Positions 42,179 through 49,840 of a stretch of DNA of 64,000 bases are shown here, in pieces; within the stretch, counting starts at the first letter, position 1; each line of letters opens with the position of its first letter. The notes under the pieces were generated by a model, which saw nothing but the letters and a program-made list of their open reading frames with translations, was not told the origin of the DNA and ran no database searches. Source of the stretch: Pseudomonas sp. CFBP13508. GTDB lineage: Bacteria > Pseudomonadota > Gammaproteobacteria > Pseudomonadales > Pseudomonadaceae. The translations under genes and the position numbers were made by a program. The stretch covers positions 568,644 to 632,643 of the forward strand of contig NZ_QFZZ01000004.1 of the NCBI RefSeq assembly GCF_005233515.1. Direction: 5' to 3'.

Positions 42179-42769
42179 TTACTGGGCTTTTTCGGCAGCC
42201 AGTTCTTCCAGATCGATGTAGCGGTTGCCGATGCGCGGATGCAGGCGGCCACCGTCGGCGCAACCCAGCACGACGACGATTTCGTCGGCACGCGGCGCGT
42301 CTTCGATCTGCATTTCCAGGGTGATGTAGTGCGAACGCAGGCCTTCGTCGTCCTTGTGCATCATCGGGATCTGAATCGAAGTGCCAGGGCCGCCGCGCTT
42401 GTTGGTAAAGCTCAGGTAGCTCTTGGCTTTCACTGCTTCGCGATAGTGGTTGCCAAAGCGCAGGGTGTGGATCACCGCCGACGCGTGCTCGATTTCGCCA
42501 TCAGCGCCGACTACGGCCGCTTTGCCGTAGGCCTCGATTTTCTCGGCACCGCCGATGATGCCGACCAGGCGTTCGACCATCATTGCGCCGAGGTCGGAGC
42601 AGTTGGCGCGGATCTGCGGCTTGAGGTCTTCGACAAAACCGTTGCCCACCCACGGGTTCTTCATCACCACGGCGAGGCCGACCATGGTCACCGGCTTGTC
42701 AGTAGCCTTGCCGCCTTCAATGAAGGTTTCTTCGACATAGCTGACGATCTTGCGAATTTCGAAACTCAT
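42179..42769 (-). CDS. DUF1185 (amino acid synthesis) family protein
   Basis: A 196-residue protein of the DUF1185/PF06684 family, often labelled 'amino acid synthesis' although no reaction is established to my knowledge. Recognisable segments are FEIRKIVSYVEETFIEGG at the N-terminus, KNPW.GNGFVEDL(K), and, near the C-terminus, EIVVVLGCADGGRLHPRIG. It starts the operon with AGCAGCTC upstream of the ATG and has regulon site 6 about 40 bp before its start. A catalytic role in the regulon's pathway is likely. Confidence 0.85.
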   Translation of the reverse strand: MSFEIRKIVSYVEETFIEGGKATDKPVTMVGLAVVMKNPWVGNGFVEDLKPQIRANCSDLGAMMVERLVGIIGGAEKIEAYGKAAVVGADGEIEHASAVIHTLRFGNHYREAVKAKSYLSFTNKRGGPGTSIQIPMMHKDDEGLRSHYITLEMQIEDAPRADEIVVVLGCADGGRLHPRIGNRYIDLEELAAEKAQ

Positions 42770-42810
42770 GAGCTGCTCCGTTGGGGGATTGAGAGTGTCT
42801 GTGCGTCTGA

Positions 42811-42828
42811 TGGTATACCATAATACCA
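42811..42828. promoter_or_regulatory. predicted regulator-binding site 6 (TGGTATACCATAATACCA)
   Basis: This is the most symmetrical copy: TGGTAT-N6-ATACCA is a perfect inverted repeat. It lies 42 bp upstream of the DUF1185 start and so controls the seven-gene operon that encodes the GntR regulator. Confidence 0.85.
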
Positions 42829-42922
42829 ATCCTGCAAGTCCCCTTCGCAAGATTTGCCGTATCCATCCGGCGAATGGCGCTGCATTCACTGACAACTACA
42901 AATACCAAGACCACCCCTAACC

Positions 42923-43017
42923 CCTGTGGGAGCGAGCCTGCTCGCGAAAGCGGTGGGTCAGCCAATAAACAGGGTGACTGGTACATCGCATTCGCGAGCA
43001 GGCTCGCTCCCACAGGG
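42923..43017. repeat. REP doublet (REPIN)
   Basis: CCCTGTGGGAGCGAGCCTGC... and its inverted copy are about 45 bp apart, upstream of the YCF48-like gene. Confidence 0.9.
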
Positions 43018-43231
43018 AAAATGATTGGTTACAGAGGGCCGCTTTCGGTTAACAAAAGATAACGTGGCGCTGATTGTCAGACATTTGCAAAGCCCGATAG
43101 GATGAGCCAGCTTCCGAAGGGGCTCTGGATTGCGGGTTTCAGGATGATGCTTCTGATCTGCCACTAGCCGAGCACCCTTGCGGCGCCCTTGAAGGCCCGA
43201 TGGCCCAACAATAATAAATAGGGGAAGGTCT

Positions 43232-44275
43232 ATGAGTCGTTGCCGCCCGCCGGCGTTACGCAACACCGCGTTGCTGGCCACAGCACTCTCACTGCTGGGC
43301 TTTGCCACGTTATCGGCACCTGTGATTGCCGCCGAGGCCCCGGCTGACGTGGTCTATGCCACCGAATCGGCCAAGGCCGCAAAAAGCCTGATTCTTGATG
43401 TCGTCCACGCTGGCGCGCGTCTGGTCGCGGTCGGCGATCGCGGGCACATCGTCTATTCCGATGACCAGGGCAAGACCTGGACCCAGGCCAAGGTGCCGAC
43501 CCGACAACTGCTCACCGCCGTGTATTTCGTCGACGACAAAAACGGCTGGGCCGTGGGCCACGACGCGCAGATTCTCGCCAGTGCAGACGGCGGTCTGACC
43601 TGGACCAAGCAATTCGAAGACCTCAAACGTGAATCGCCGCTGCTCGACGTCTGGTTCAAGGACGCCAGCAACGGCTTTGCCGTGGGCGCCTACGGCACGC
43701 TGCTGGAAACCACCGACGGCGGCAAGAACTGGGAAGACGTCAGCGATCGCCTCGACAACGAAGACCAGTTCCACCTCAACGCCATCGCCGCCGTGAAAGA
43801 CGCCGGGCTGTTCATCGTCGGCGAGTCCGGCAGCATGTTCCGCTCTGCCGATGACGGCCAGACCTGGGAAAAGCTTGAAGGCCCGTACGAAGGTTCGCTG
43901 TTCGGCGTGATCGGCACGGCGCAGCCGCAGACCCTGCTGGCGTACGGCTTGCGCGGCAACCTTTATCGCTCCACTGATTTCGGCAGCAACTGGGAGCAGG
44001 TCGAACTCAAAGCCGCACGCGGTGCGCTGGAGTTCGGCCTGTCCGGCGGCACGCTGCTGGAAGACGGCTCGATCGTCATCGTCGGCAACGGCGGCTCGGT
44101 GATCAGCAGCAGCGACAACGGCGAAACCTTCAGCGTGTTCAACCGCCCGGATCGCATTTCGCTGTCGTCGGTCACCGCCGCCGGCAACGGCAACCTGATT
44201 CTGACCGGGCAGGGTGGCTTGCACATCACCCAGCCAAACGGTGCCGAGACCAATAACAAGAAGGCGGGGCTATGA
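43232..44275 (+). CDS. YCF48-like/BNR-repeat periplasmic protein
   Basis: A 347-residue protein with signal peptide (about residues 1-34, ending VIAAEA). Six or so repeats with the Asp-box pattern SxDxGxTW follow (SDDQGKTW, SADGGLTW, TTDGGKNW, SADDGQTW, STDFGSNW, SSDNGETF), typical of a YCF48-related beta-propeller. It overlaps the start of the RND transporter (ATGA). In related pseudomonads this pair is encoded with DUF1302/DUF1329 outer-membrane proteins, absent here. A role as scaffold for envelope transport is inferred. Confidence 0.88.
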   Translation: MSRCRPPALRNTALLATALSLLGFATLSAPVIAAEAPADVVYATESAKAAKSLILDVVHAGARLVAVGDRGHIVYSDDQGKTWTQAKVPTRQLLTAVYFVDDKNGWAVGHDAQILASADGGLTWTKQFEDLKRESPLLDVWFKDASNGFAVGAYGTLLETTDGGKNWEDVSDRLDNEDQFHLNAIAAVKDAGLFIVGESGSMFRSADDGQTWEKLEGPYEGSLFGVIGTAQPQTLLAYGLRGNLYRSTDFGSNWEQVELKAARGALEFGLSGGTLLEDGSIVIVGNGGSVISSSDNGETFSVFNRPDRISLSSVTAAGNGNLILTGQGGLHITQPNGAETNNKKAGL

Positions 44276-46656
44276 CTTCCTTGATCACTCCTCAGCAGGA
44301 AAAGGCGACGGTTCTCGAGCGCCTGATCTTCAACAACCGCCCGGCCGTGATCCTGATCTGCCTGGTGGTGAGCATTTTCCTGTTCTGGCAGGCCACGCTG
44401 ATTCGGCCGTCGACCAGTTTTGAAAAAATGATCCCGCTGCAGCATCCCTTCATCGAAAAGATGATGGAGCACCGCAACGATCTGGCGAACCTCGGCAACA
44501 CCGTGCGTATTTCGGTGGAAGCCACCGACGGCGACATTTTCTCCAAGGAGTACATGGAGACCCTGCGCCAGATCAACGACGAAGTGTTCTACATTTCCGG
44601 CGTCGATCGTTCCGGCCTCAAATCGCTGTGGAGCCCGAGCGTACGCTGGACCGAAGTGACCGAAGAGGGTTTCGCCGGCGGTGAAGTGATTCCGCAGAGC
44701 TACAACGGCTCCCAGGACAGCCTCGATCTGCTGCGCAACAACGTGCTCAAGTCCGGCCAGGTCGGGCGTCTGGTGGCCAACGATTTCAAGTCGAGCATCG
44801 TCGACATCCCGCTGCTGGAGGCCTATCCGGACCCGCAGGATCAGGGCAAGTTGCTGGCGCTGGACTATCGCCAGTTCTCCCATGAGCTCGAAGACAAGAT
44901 CCGCAACAAGTTCGAAGCGCAGAACCCCAACATCAAGATCCACATCGTCGGTTTCGCCAAGAAGGTCGGTGACCTGATCGATGGTCTGGTGATGGTGGTG
45001 CTGTTCTTCGGTGTCGCCTTCGTCATCACCCTGATTCTGCTGCTGTGGTTCACCAACTGCCTGCGCAGCACCATCGCGGTGTTGAGCACGACGCTGGTGG
45101 CGGTGGTCTGGCAACTGGGGTTGATGCACTTCTTCGGCTTCGGCCTCGACCCGTATTCGATGCTGGTGCCGTTCCTTATTTTCGCCATCGGCATTTCCCA
45201 CGGTGTGCAGAAGATCAACGGTATCGCCCTGCAATCCAGCGAGGCCGATAACGCCCTCACGGCTGCACGACGCACCTTCCGCCAGTTGTTCCTGCCGGGG
45301 ATGATCGCGATTCTGGCCGATGCGGTGGGCTTCATTACCCTGCTGATCATCGACATCGGCGTGATCCGTGAACTGGCGATCGGCGCGTCTATCGGCGTTG
45401 CGGTGATCGTGTTCACCAACCTGATCCTGCTGCCGGTGGCGATTTCCTATGTCGGCATCAGCAAGCGCGCGATTGCCAAGAGCAAGAAAGATGCGAACCG
45501 CGAACACCCGTTCTGGCGTCTGCTGTCGAACTTCGCCAGCCCGAAAGTTGCGCCGATTTCGGTAGCGTTGGCGCTGATCGCCTTCGGTGGCGGCCTCTGG
45601 TACAGCCAGAACCTGAAGATCGGCGACCTCGACCAGGGCGCGCCGGAACTGCGTCCGGACTCGCGCTATAACAAGGACAACAACTTCATCATCAGCAACT
45701 ACTCGACCAGTTCCGACGTGCTGGTGGTGATGGTCAAGACCAAGGCCGAAGGCTGCTCGCGCTACGAAGCCATGGCGCCGATCGATCAGCTGATGTGGAA
45801 GATGCAGAACACCGAGGGCGTGCAGTCGGCGATCTCGCTGGTGACCGTGTCCAAGCAGATGATCAAGGGCATGAACGAGGGCAACCTGAAATGGGAAACC
45901 CTGTCGCGCAACCCGGACGTACTGAACAACTCGATCGCCCGCGCCGATGGCCTGTACAACAACAGCTGCTCGCTGGCGCCAGTGCTGGTGTTCCTCAACG
46001 ACCACAAGGCCGAAACCCTCGACCGTGCGGTGAGTGCGGTTCAGGAGTTCGCCAAGGAAAACAACAAGGACGGCCTGGAATTCATCCTCGCCGCCGGTAA
46101 CGCCGGGATCGAAGCGGCCACCAACGAAGTCATCAAACAGGCTGAGCTGACCATCCTGATCCTGGTGTACATCTGCGTGGCGGTGATGTGCATGATCACC
46201 TTCCGCTCGTGGGCCGCGACCTTGTGTATTGTCCTGCCGCTGGTGCTGACCTCGGTGCTCGGCAACGCGCTGATGGCGTTCATGGGCATCGGCGTGAAAG
46301 TCGCGACGCTGCCGGTGGTGGCGCTGGGTGTGGGGATCGGCGTCGACTACGGCATCTACATCTACAGCCGTCTGGAAAGTTTCCTGCGTGCCGGGCTGCC
46401 GTTGCAGGAAGCCTATTACCAGACGCTGAAGTCGACGGGTAAAGCAGTGCTGTTCACCGGCCTGTGCCTGGCGATCGGCGTGTGCACCTGGATCTTCTCG
46501 GCGATCAAGTTCCAGGCCGACATGGGTCTGATGCTGACCTTCATGCTGCTGTGGAACATGTTCGGTGCGCTGTGGCTGCTGCCGGCGCTGGCCAAGTTCC
46601 TGATCAAGCCTGAAAAGCTGGCAGGGCAGAAGGGCAACTCGTTGTTTGCCCACTGA
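44272..46656 (+). CDS. RND/MMPL-type transporter
   Basis: A 794-residue inner-membrane protein with the RND layout: one helix, a ~190-residue periplasmic loop, five helices, a second loop, then six helices. Motifs include MLVPFLIFAIGISHGVQKIN (~300) and VALGVGIGVDYGIYIYSR (~680), both with the conserved Gly/Asp that carry protons in MMPL proteins. Substrates of this subgroup are lipids or hydrophobic compounds. It is co-transcribed with the YCF48-like gene and ends at a clear terminator. Confidence 0.9.
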   Translation: MTSLITPQQEKATVLERLIFNNRPAVILICLVVSIFLFWQATLIRPSTSFEKMIPLQHPFIEKMMEHRNDLANLGNTVRISVEATDGDIFSKEYMETLRQINDEVFYISGVDRSGLKSLWSPSVRWTEVTEEGFAGGEVIPQSYNGSQDSLDLLRNNVLKSGQVGRLVANDFKSSIVDIPLLEAYPDPQDQGKLLALDYRQFSHELEDKIRNKFEAQNPNIKIHIVGFAKKVGDLIDGLVMVVLFFGVAFVITLILLLWFTNCLRSTIAVLSTTLVAVVWQLGLMHFFGFGLDPYSMLVPFLIFAIGISHGVQKINGIALQSSEADNALTAARRTFRQLFLPGMIAILADAVGFITLLIIDIGVIRELAIGASIGVAVIVFTNLILLPVAISYVGISKRAIAKSKKDANREHPFWRLLSNFASPKVAPISVALALIAFGGGLWYSQNLKIGDLDQGAPELRPDSRYNKDNNFIISNYSTSSDVLVVMVKTKAEGCSRYEAMAPIDQLMWKMQNTEGVQSAISLVTVSKQMIKGMNEGNLKWETLSRNPDVLNNSIARADGLYNNSCSLAPVLVFLNDHKAETLDRAVSAVQEFAKENNKDGLEFILAAGNAGIEAATNEVIKQAELTILILVYICVAVMCMITFRSWAATLCIVLPLVLTSVLGNALMAFMGIGVKVATLPVVALGVGIGVDYGIYIYSRLESFLRAGLPLQEAYYQTLKSTGKAVLFTGLCLAIGVCTWIFSAIKFQADMGLMLTFMLLWNMFGALWLLPALAKFLIKPEKLAGQKGNSLFAH

Positions 46657-46676
46657 TCTGACAGGCTGAAACGATA

Positions 46677-46709
46677 AAGCCGCAACCTTTAGGGGTTGCG
46701 GCTTTTTTT
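46677..46709 (+). terminator. rho-independent terminator
   Basis: AAGCCGCAACC, loop TTTAGG, GGTTGCGGCTTTTTTTG, 20 bp after the RND gene. Confidence 0.92.
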
Positions 46710-46728
46710 GTGGTTCAAGATCAAGAGC

Positions 46729-46987
46729 CCCTCACCCTAGCCCTCTCCCGGAGGGAGAGGGGACTGACCGCGGTGTCTTTCGCCATACACCGACCTGAAA
46801 GACCGAGTCGATTATGGATCCAAAGCAAAGCGTTCGCCCCGAGATGCCAGTCGATTATGGACACAGCAAATCGTTCGACTGGAGATGTCGAGTCGATTAC
46901 GGATTCAAAGCTAATCGGTCAAGTCGGCGTAACTCTCGAATATCCCCCAATCGGTCCCCTCTCCCCTGGGAGAGGGCTAGGGTGAGG
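46729..46987. repeat. paired CCCTCACCCTAGCCCTCTCCC element, long form
   Basis: Arms CCCCTCACCCTAGCCCTCTCCC and GGGAGAGGGCTAGGGTGAGGG enclose ~215 bp. Inside, words of the type GAGTCGATTA(T/C)GGA are repeated about three times (46806-46820, 46850-46862, 46891-46903), so the spacer itself seems built of short repeats. Confidence 0.75.
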
Positions 46988-47004
46988 GCAAGCGGTCTCA
47001 AGCC

Positions 47005-47724
47005 TCAAGAAAGCTCAGCACCCAGCACCACACTCAACGCACTGCGCGCATCATCCAACTGCACCAGCGTCGCATGCCGGGCTCCCAGGGCATCGCGGTT
47101 CTCGATCGCGGTCAAAATCGCCTTATGCCTCGGCAACGCCAGTTCATGCAGATTCGGCCGTTGATTGGAATGCTTCAACGCCTCGGCAATCGCTACCGCC
47201 AACATGTTGCATAGATTGGCCAGCAAATCATTGTGCGTCGCATCGGCGATGCGGCTGTGGAAGTCCAGGTCCGGTTGCAACAGCGCTTCCGGGGTCGGCG
47301 CGGCTTCCATGCGTTGGTAGGCTTCGTTGATCGCAGCGATGTCGGCATCGGTTGCATGCTGGGCGGCGAGGGCGGCGGCTGCCGGTTCGATGATGCTGCG
47401 CACGCTGGTCAGCACGTTGAAGAATTCATTCTGTGGGCTGCTCTGCATCAGCCAGTGCAGCACGTCCGGGTCGAGCATGTGCCATTCGCGGCGGGCCTTG
47501 ACCACTGTGCCGACGCGCGGTTTGGAATACACCAGCCCCTTGGCCACCAGCACTCGGGTGGCCTCGCGCAACACCGGCCGACTGACCGCGTACTCCTCGC
47601 ACAGCAGGGCTTCGGCGGGCAGTTTGTCGTCGGGCAAAAAGCGTCCGGAGACGATCTGCATGCCCAGTTCCTGGACGATGCGCGAGTGCATGCTTTTACG
47701 GTCGGAAGGTTTGCGGTAATCCAT
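47005..47724 (-). CDS. GntR-family (FCD) regulator of sugar acid catabolism
   Basis: A 239-residue regulator. The winged helix (LPAEALLCEEYAVSRPVLREATRVLVAKGLV, ~36-66) and FCD domain (DLDFHSRIADATHNDLL, with His ligands; LPRHKAILTAIENRD) resemble DgoR/LgoR-type repressors. It is encoded next to L-arabonate-type catabolic genes. The TAGTATTACTA palindrome at 49738-49748 fits the FCD consensus TNGTNNNACNA, so this regulator probably controls the divergent dehydratase and MFS units. Confidence 0.85.
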   Translation of the reverse strand: MDYRKPSDRKSMHSRIVQELGMQIVSGRFLPDDKLPAEALLCEEYAVSRPVLREATRVLVAKGLVYSKPRVGTVVKARREWHMLDPDVLHWLMQSSPQNEFFNVLTSVRSIIEPAAAALAAQHATDADIAAINEAYQRMEAAPTPEALLQPDLDFHSRIADATHNDLLANLCNMLAVAIAEALKHSNQRPNLHELALPRHKAILTAIENRDALGARHATLVQLDDARSALSVVLGAELS

Positions 47725-47808
47725 GGGGAGTGGCGCGATCCTGAGCGATGGAGATGCCGCGCATCATAGCAGGCACGGCACAGATTTGAGGCGATACGCA
47801 AAAGCAAC

Positions 47809-47899
47809 TGTGGGAGCGAGCCTGCTCGCGAAGGCGGCATATCAGTCAAATAGATGTCGACTGACACTCCCTCTTCGCGAGCAGGCTCGCTCCCACAGG
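47809..47899. repeat. REP doublet (REPIN)
   Basis: CTGTGGGAGCGAGCCTGCTCGCGAA and its inverted copy are about 40 bp apart, between the dehydratase and GntR genes. Confidence 0.9.
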
Positions 47900-47911
47900 G
47901 GAATTGCGCTG

Positions 47912-49648
47912 TTAGTGAGAGTGGCGCGGAACCTCGGCACCTCGGCAGCCAACCAGGAAGTCAAAGTCGCAACCCTGATCCGCCTGCAGCACGTGATCGA
48001 TGTACAGCTGACGATAACCGCCCACCAGCAATTGCTGCGGTGCTTGCAGATCGGCCATGCGCGCGGCCAGTTCAGCATCCGGAATGTCCAGATGCAGACG
48101 GCCGCTGGCGCAATCGAGTTCGATCCAGTCGCCTTCCTTTACTGCCGCCAAAGGCCCGCCCGCTGCCGCTTCCGGGGCAACGTGCAAAACCACCGTGCCG
48201 TAAGCGGTGCCGCTCATGCGTGCATCGGAAATGCGCACCATGTCCGTCACGCCTTGCGCCAACAGCTTGGCCGGCAGGCCCATGTTGCCGACTTCAGCCA
48301 TGCCCGGATAACCCTTCGGCCCGCAGTTCTTCATCACCAGAATCGAATCCTTATCGACGTCCAGCTCCGGATCGTTGATCCGCGCCTTGTACATGTCGAA
48401 GTTCTCGAACACCACGGCGCGACCGCGATGCTGCATCAGTTCAGCGCTAGCGGCGGACGGCTTGAGCACCGCGCCCAACGGCGCCAGATTGCCGCGCAAC
48501 ACACAGATGCCACCGTCAGCGCGAATCGGATTGTCGAGGGTGCGGATCACTTGGTCTTCGCCGTAGATCGGCGCGTCCTTGGTGTTTTCGCCGATGGACT
48601 TGCCGTTGACGGTCAGTGCGTTCGGGTTGGGGATCAGATTGGCTTCACCGAGGCGACGCAGTACCGCTGGCAAACCACCGGCGTAGTAGAACTCTTCCAT
48701 CAGGAAACGCCCGGACGGTTGCAGGTCGACGATGGTCGGCATGCCGCGACCGATGCGGGTCCAGTCGTCCAGGTCGAGCTCGACGCCGATGCGCCCGGCG
48801 ATGGCTTTCAAGTGGATCACGGCGTTGGTCGAACCGCCGATGGCAGCGTTGACACGAATAGCGTTTTCGAAGGCTTCCTTGGTGAGGATCTTCGACAGTT
48901 TCAGGTCTTCACGCACCATCTCCACCGCACGCATGCCGGACATGTGCGCCAGCACATAACGGCGTGCATCTACGGCCGGAATCGCCGCGTTGTGCGGCAG
49001 CGAAGTGCCCAGCGCTTCAGCCATGCACGCCATGGTCGACGCGGTGCCCATGGTGTTGCAGGTGCCCGCCGAACGCGACATGCCGCCCTCGGCTGCGAGG
49101 AAGTCATCGATGGTGATGGTGCCGGCCTTGACCTGTTCGCTGAGCTGCCAGACCACGGTGCCGGAACCGATGTCCTTGCCTTTGTGCTTGCCGTTGAGCA
49201 TCGGCCCGCCGGTGACGACGATGGCCGGCACGTCGCAACTGGCCGCGCCCATCAGCAGTGCTGGAGTGGTTTTGTCGCAACCGGTGAGCAGCACTACGCC
49301 GTCGATCGGGTTGCCGCGAATCGCTTCTTCAACGTCCATGCTCGCCAGGTTGCGGGTGAGCATGGCAGTCGGGCGCAGGTTCGATTCGCCATTGGAGAAC
49401 ACCGGGAATTCCACCGGAAAACCACCGGCCTCGATCACCCCGCGTTTGACGTGCTCCGCGATCTGGCGGAAGTGCGCGTTGCACGGAGTCAGTTCCGACC
49501 AGGTATTGCAGATGCCGATGATCGGCTTGCCGTGGAACTGATGGTCGGCGATGCCCTGATTCTTCATCCAGCTGCGGTACATGAAGCCGTTCTTGTCGGC
49601 CGTGCCAAACCATTGGGCGGAGCGCAGGGTGGGTTTCTTATCAGACAT
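47912..49648 (-). CDS. IlvD/Edd-family sugar acid dehydratase (L-arabonate dehydratase type)
   Basis: A 578-residue enzyme. Iron-sulfur ligands are in ICNTWSELTPCN (~47), LLTGCDKTTPA (~122) and SAGTCNTMGTAST (~193). The C-terminal DARMSGTAYGTVVLHVAPEAA matches pentonate dehydratases. It should convert L-arabonate (or a stereo-relative such as D-xylonate or L-fuconate) to a 2-keto-3-deoxy acid. The semialdehyde dehydrogenase across the divergent promoter gives the pathway its C5 non-phosphorylative character. Confidence 0.88.
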   Translation of the reverse strand: MSDKKPTLRSAQWFGTADKNGFMYRSWMKNQGIADHQFHGKPIIGICNTWSELTPCNAHFRQIAEHVKRGVIEAGGFPVEFPVFSNGESNLRPTAMLTRNLASMDVEEAIRGNPIDGVVLLTGCDKTTPALLMGAASCDVPAIVVTGGPMLNGKHKGKDIGSGTVVWQLSEQVKAGTITIDDFLAAEGGMSRSAGTCNTMGTASTMACMAEALGTSLPHNAAIPAVDARRYVLAHMSGMRAVEMVREDLKLSKILTKEAFENAIRVNAAIGGSTNAVIHLKAIAGRIGVELDLDDWTRIGRGMPTIVDLQPSGRFLMEEFYYAGGLPAVLRRLGEANLIPNPNALTVNGKSIGENTKDAPIYGEDQVIRTLDNPIRADGGICVLRGNLAPLGAVLKPSAASAELMQHRGRAVVFENFDMYKARINDPELDVDKDSILVMKNCGPKGYPGMAEVGNMGLPAKLLAQGVTDMVRISDARMSGTAYGTVVLHVAPEAAAGGPLAAVKEGDWIELDCASGRLHLDIPDAELAARMADLQAPQQLLVGGYRQLYIDHVLQADQGCDFDFLVGCRGAEVPRHSH

Positions 49649-49737
49649 GATCGATTCTCTTATTGTAAGACTATTGTTTGCGAGCTGACGCTTAATCTAA
49701 GCTCAAAATCCGCGCTTTGGAAGAGTTGTTGGGTAAT

Positions 49738-49748
49738 TAGTATTACTA
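49738..49748. promoter_or_regulatory. predicted FCD-GntR operator TAGTATTACTA
   Basis: A perfect 5-1-5 palindrome that matches the published FadR-subfamily consensus TNGTNNNACNA at every fixed base. It lies between the divergent dehydratase (start 49648) and MFS transporter (start 49841). The local GntR protein at 47005-47724 is the obvious binder. Confidence 0.6.
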
Positions 49749-49840
49749 TATAGTCGTTTTCGACGGAGGGATGGCCCTGGCTGTTTTGGCGAGAGGCGTC
49801 CCCCGAGGTTCTATAAAAACAACAATCGGAGACCGATCTC

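Noticed and set aside
43963..46653. 896-codon open frame on the minus strand opposite the RND transporter
   Set aside because: The product is His/Arg/Gln-rich antisense noise; the RND motifs on the plus strand are clear.
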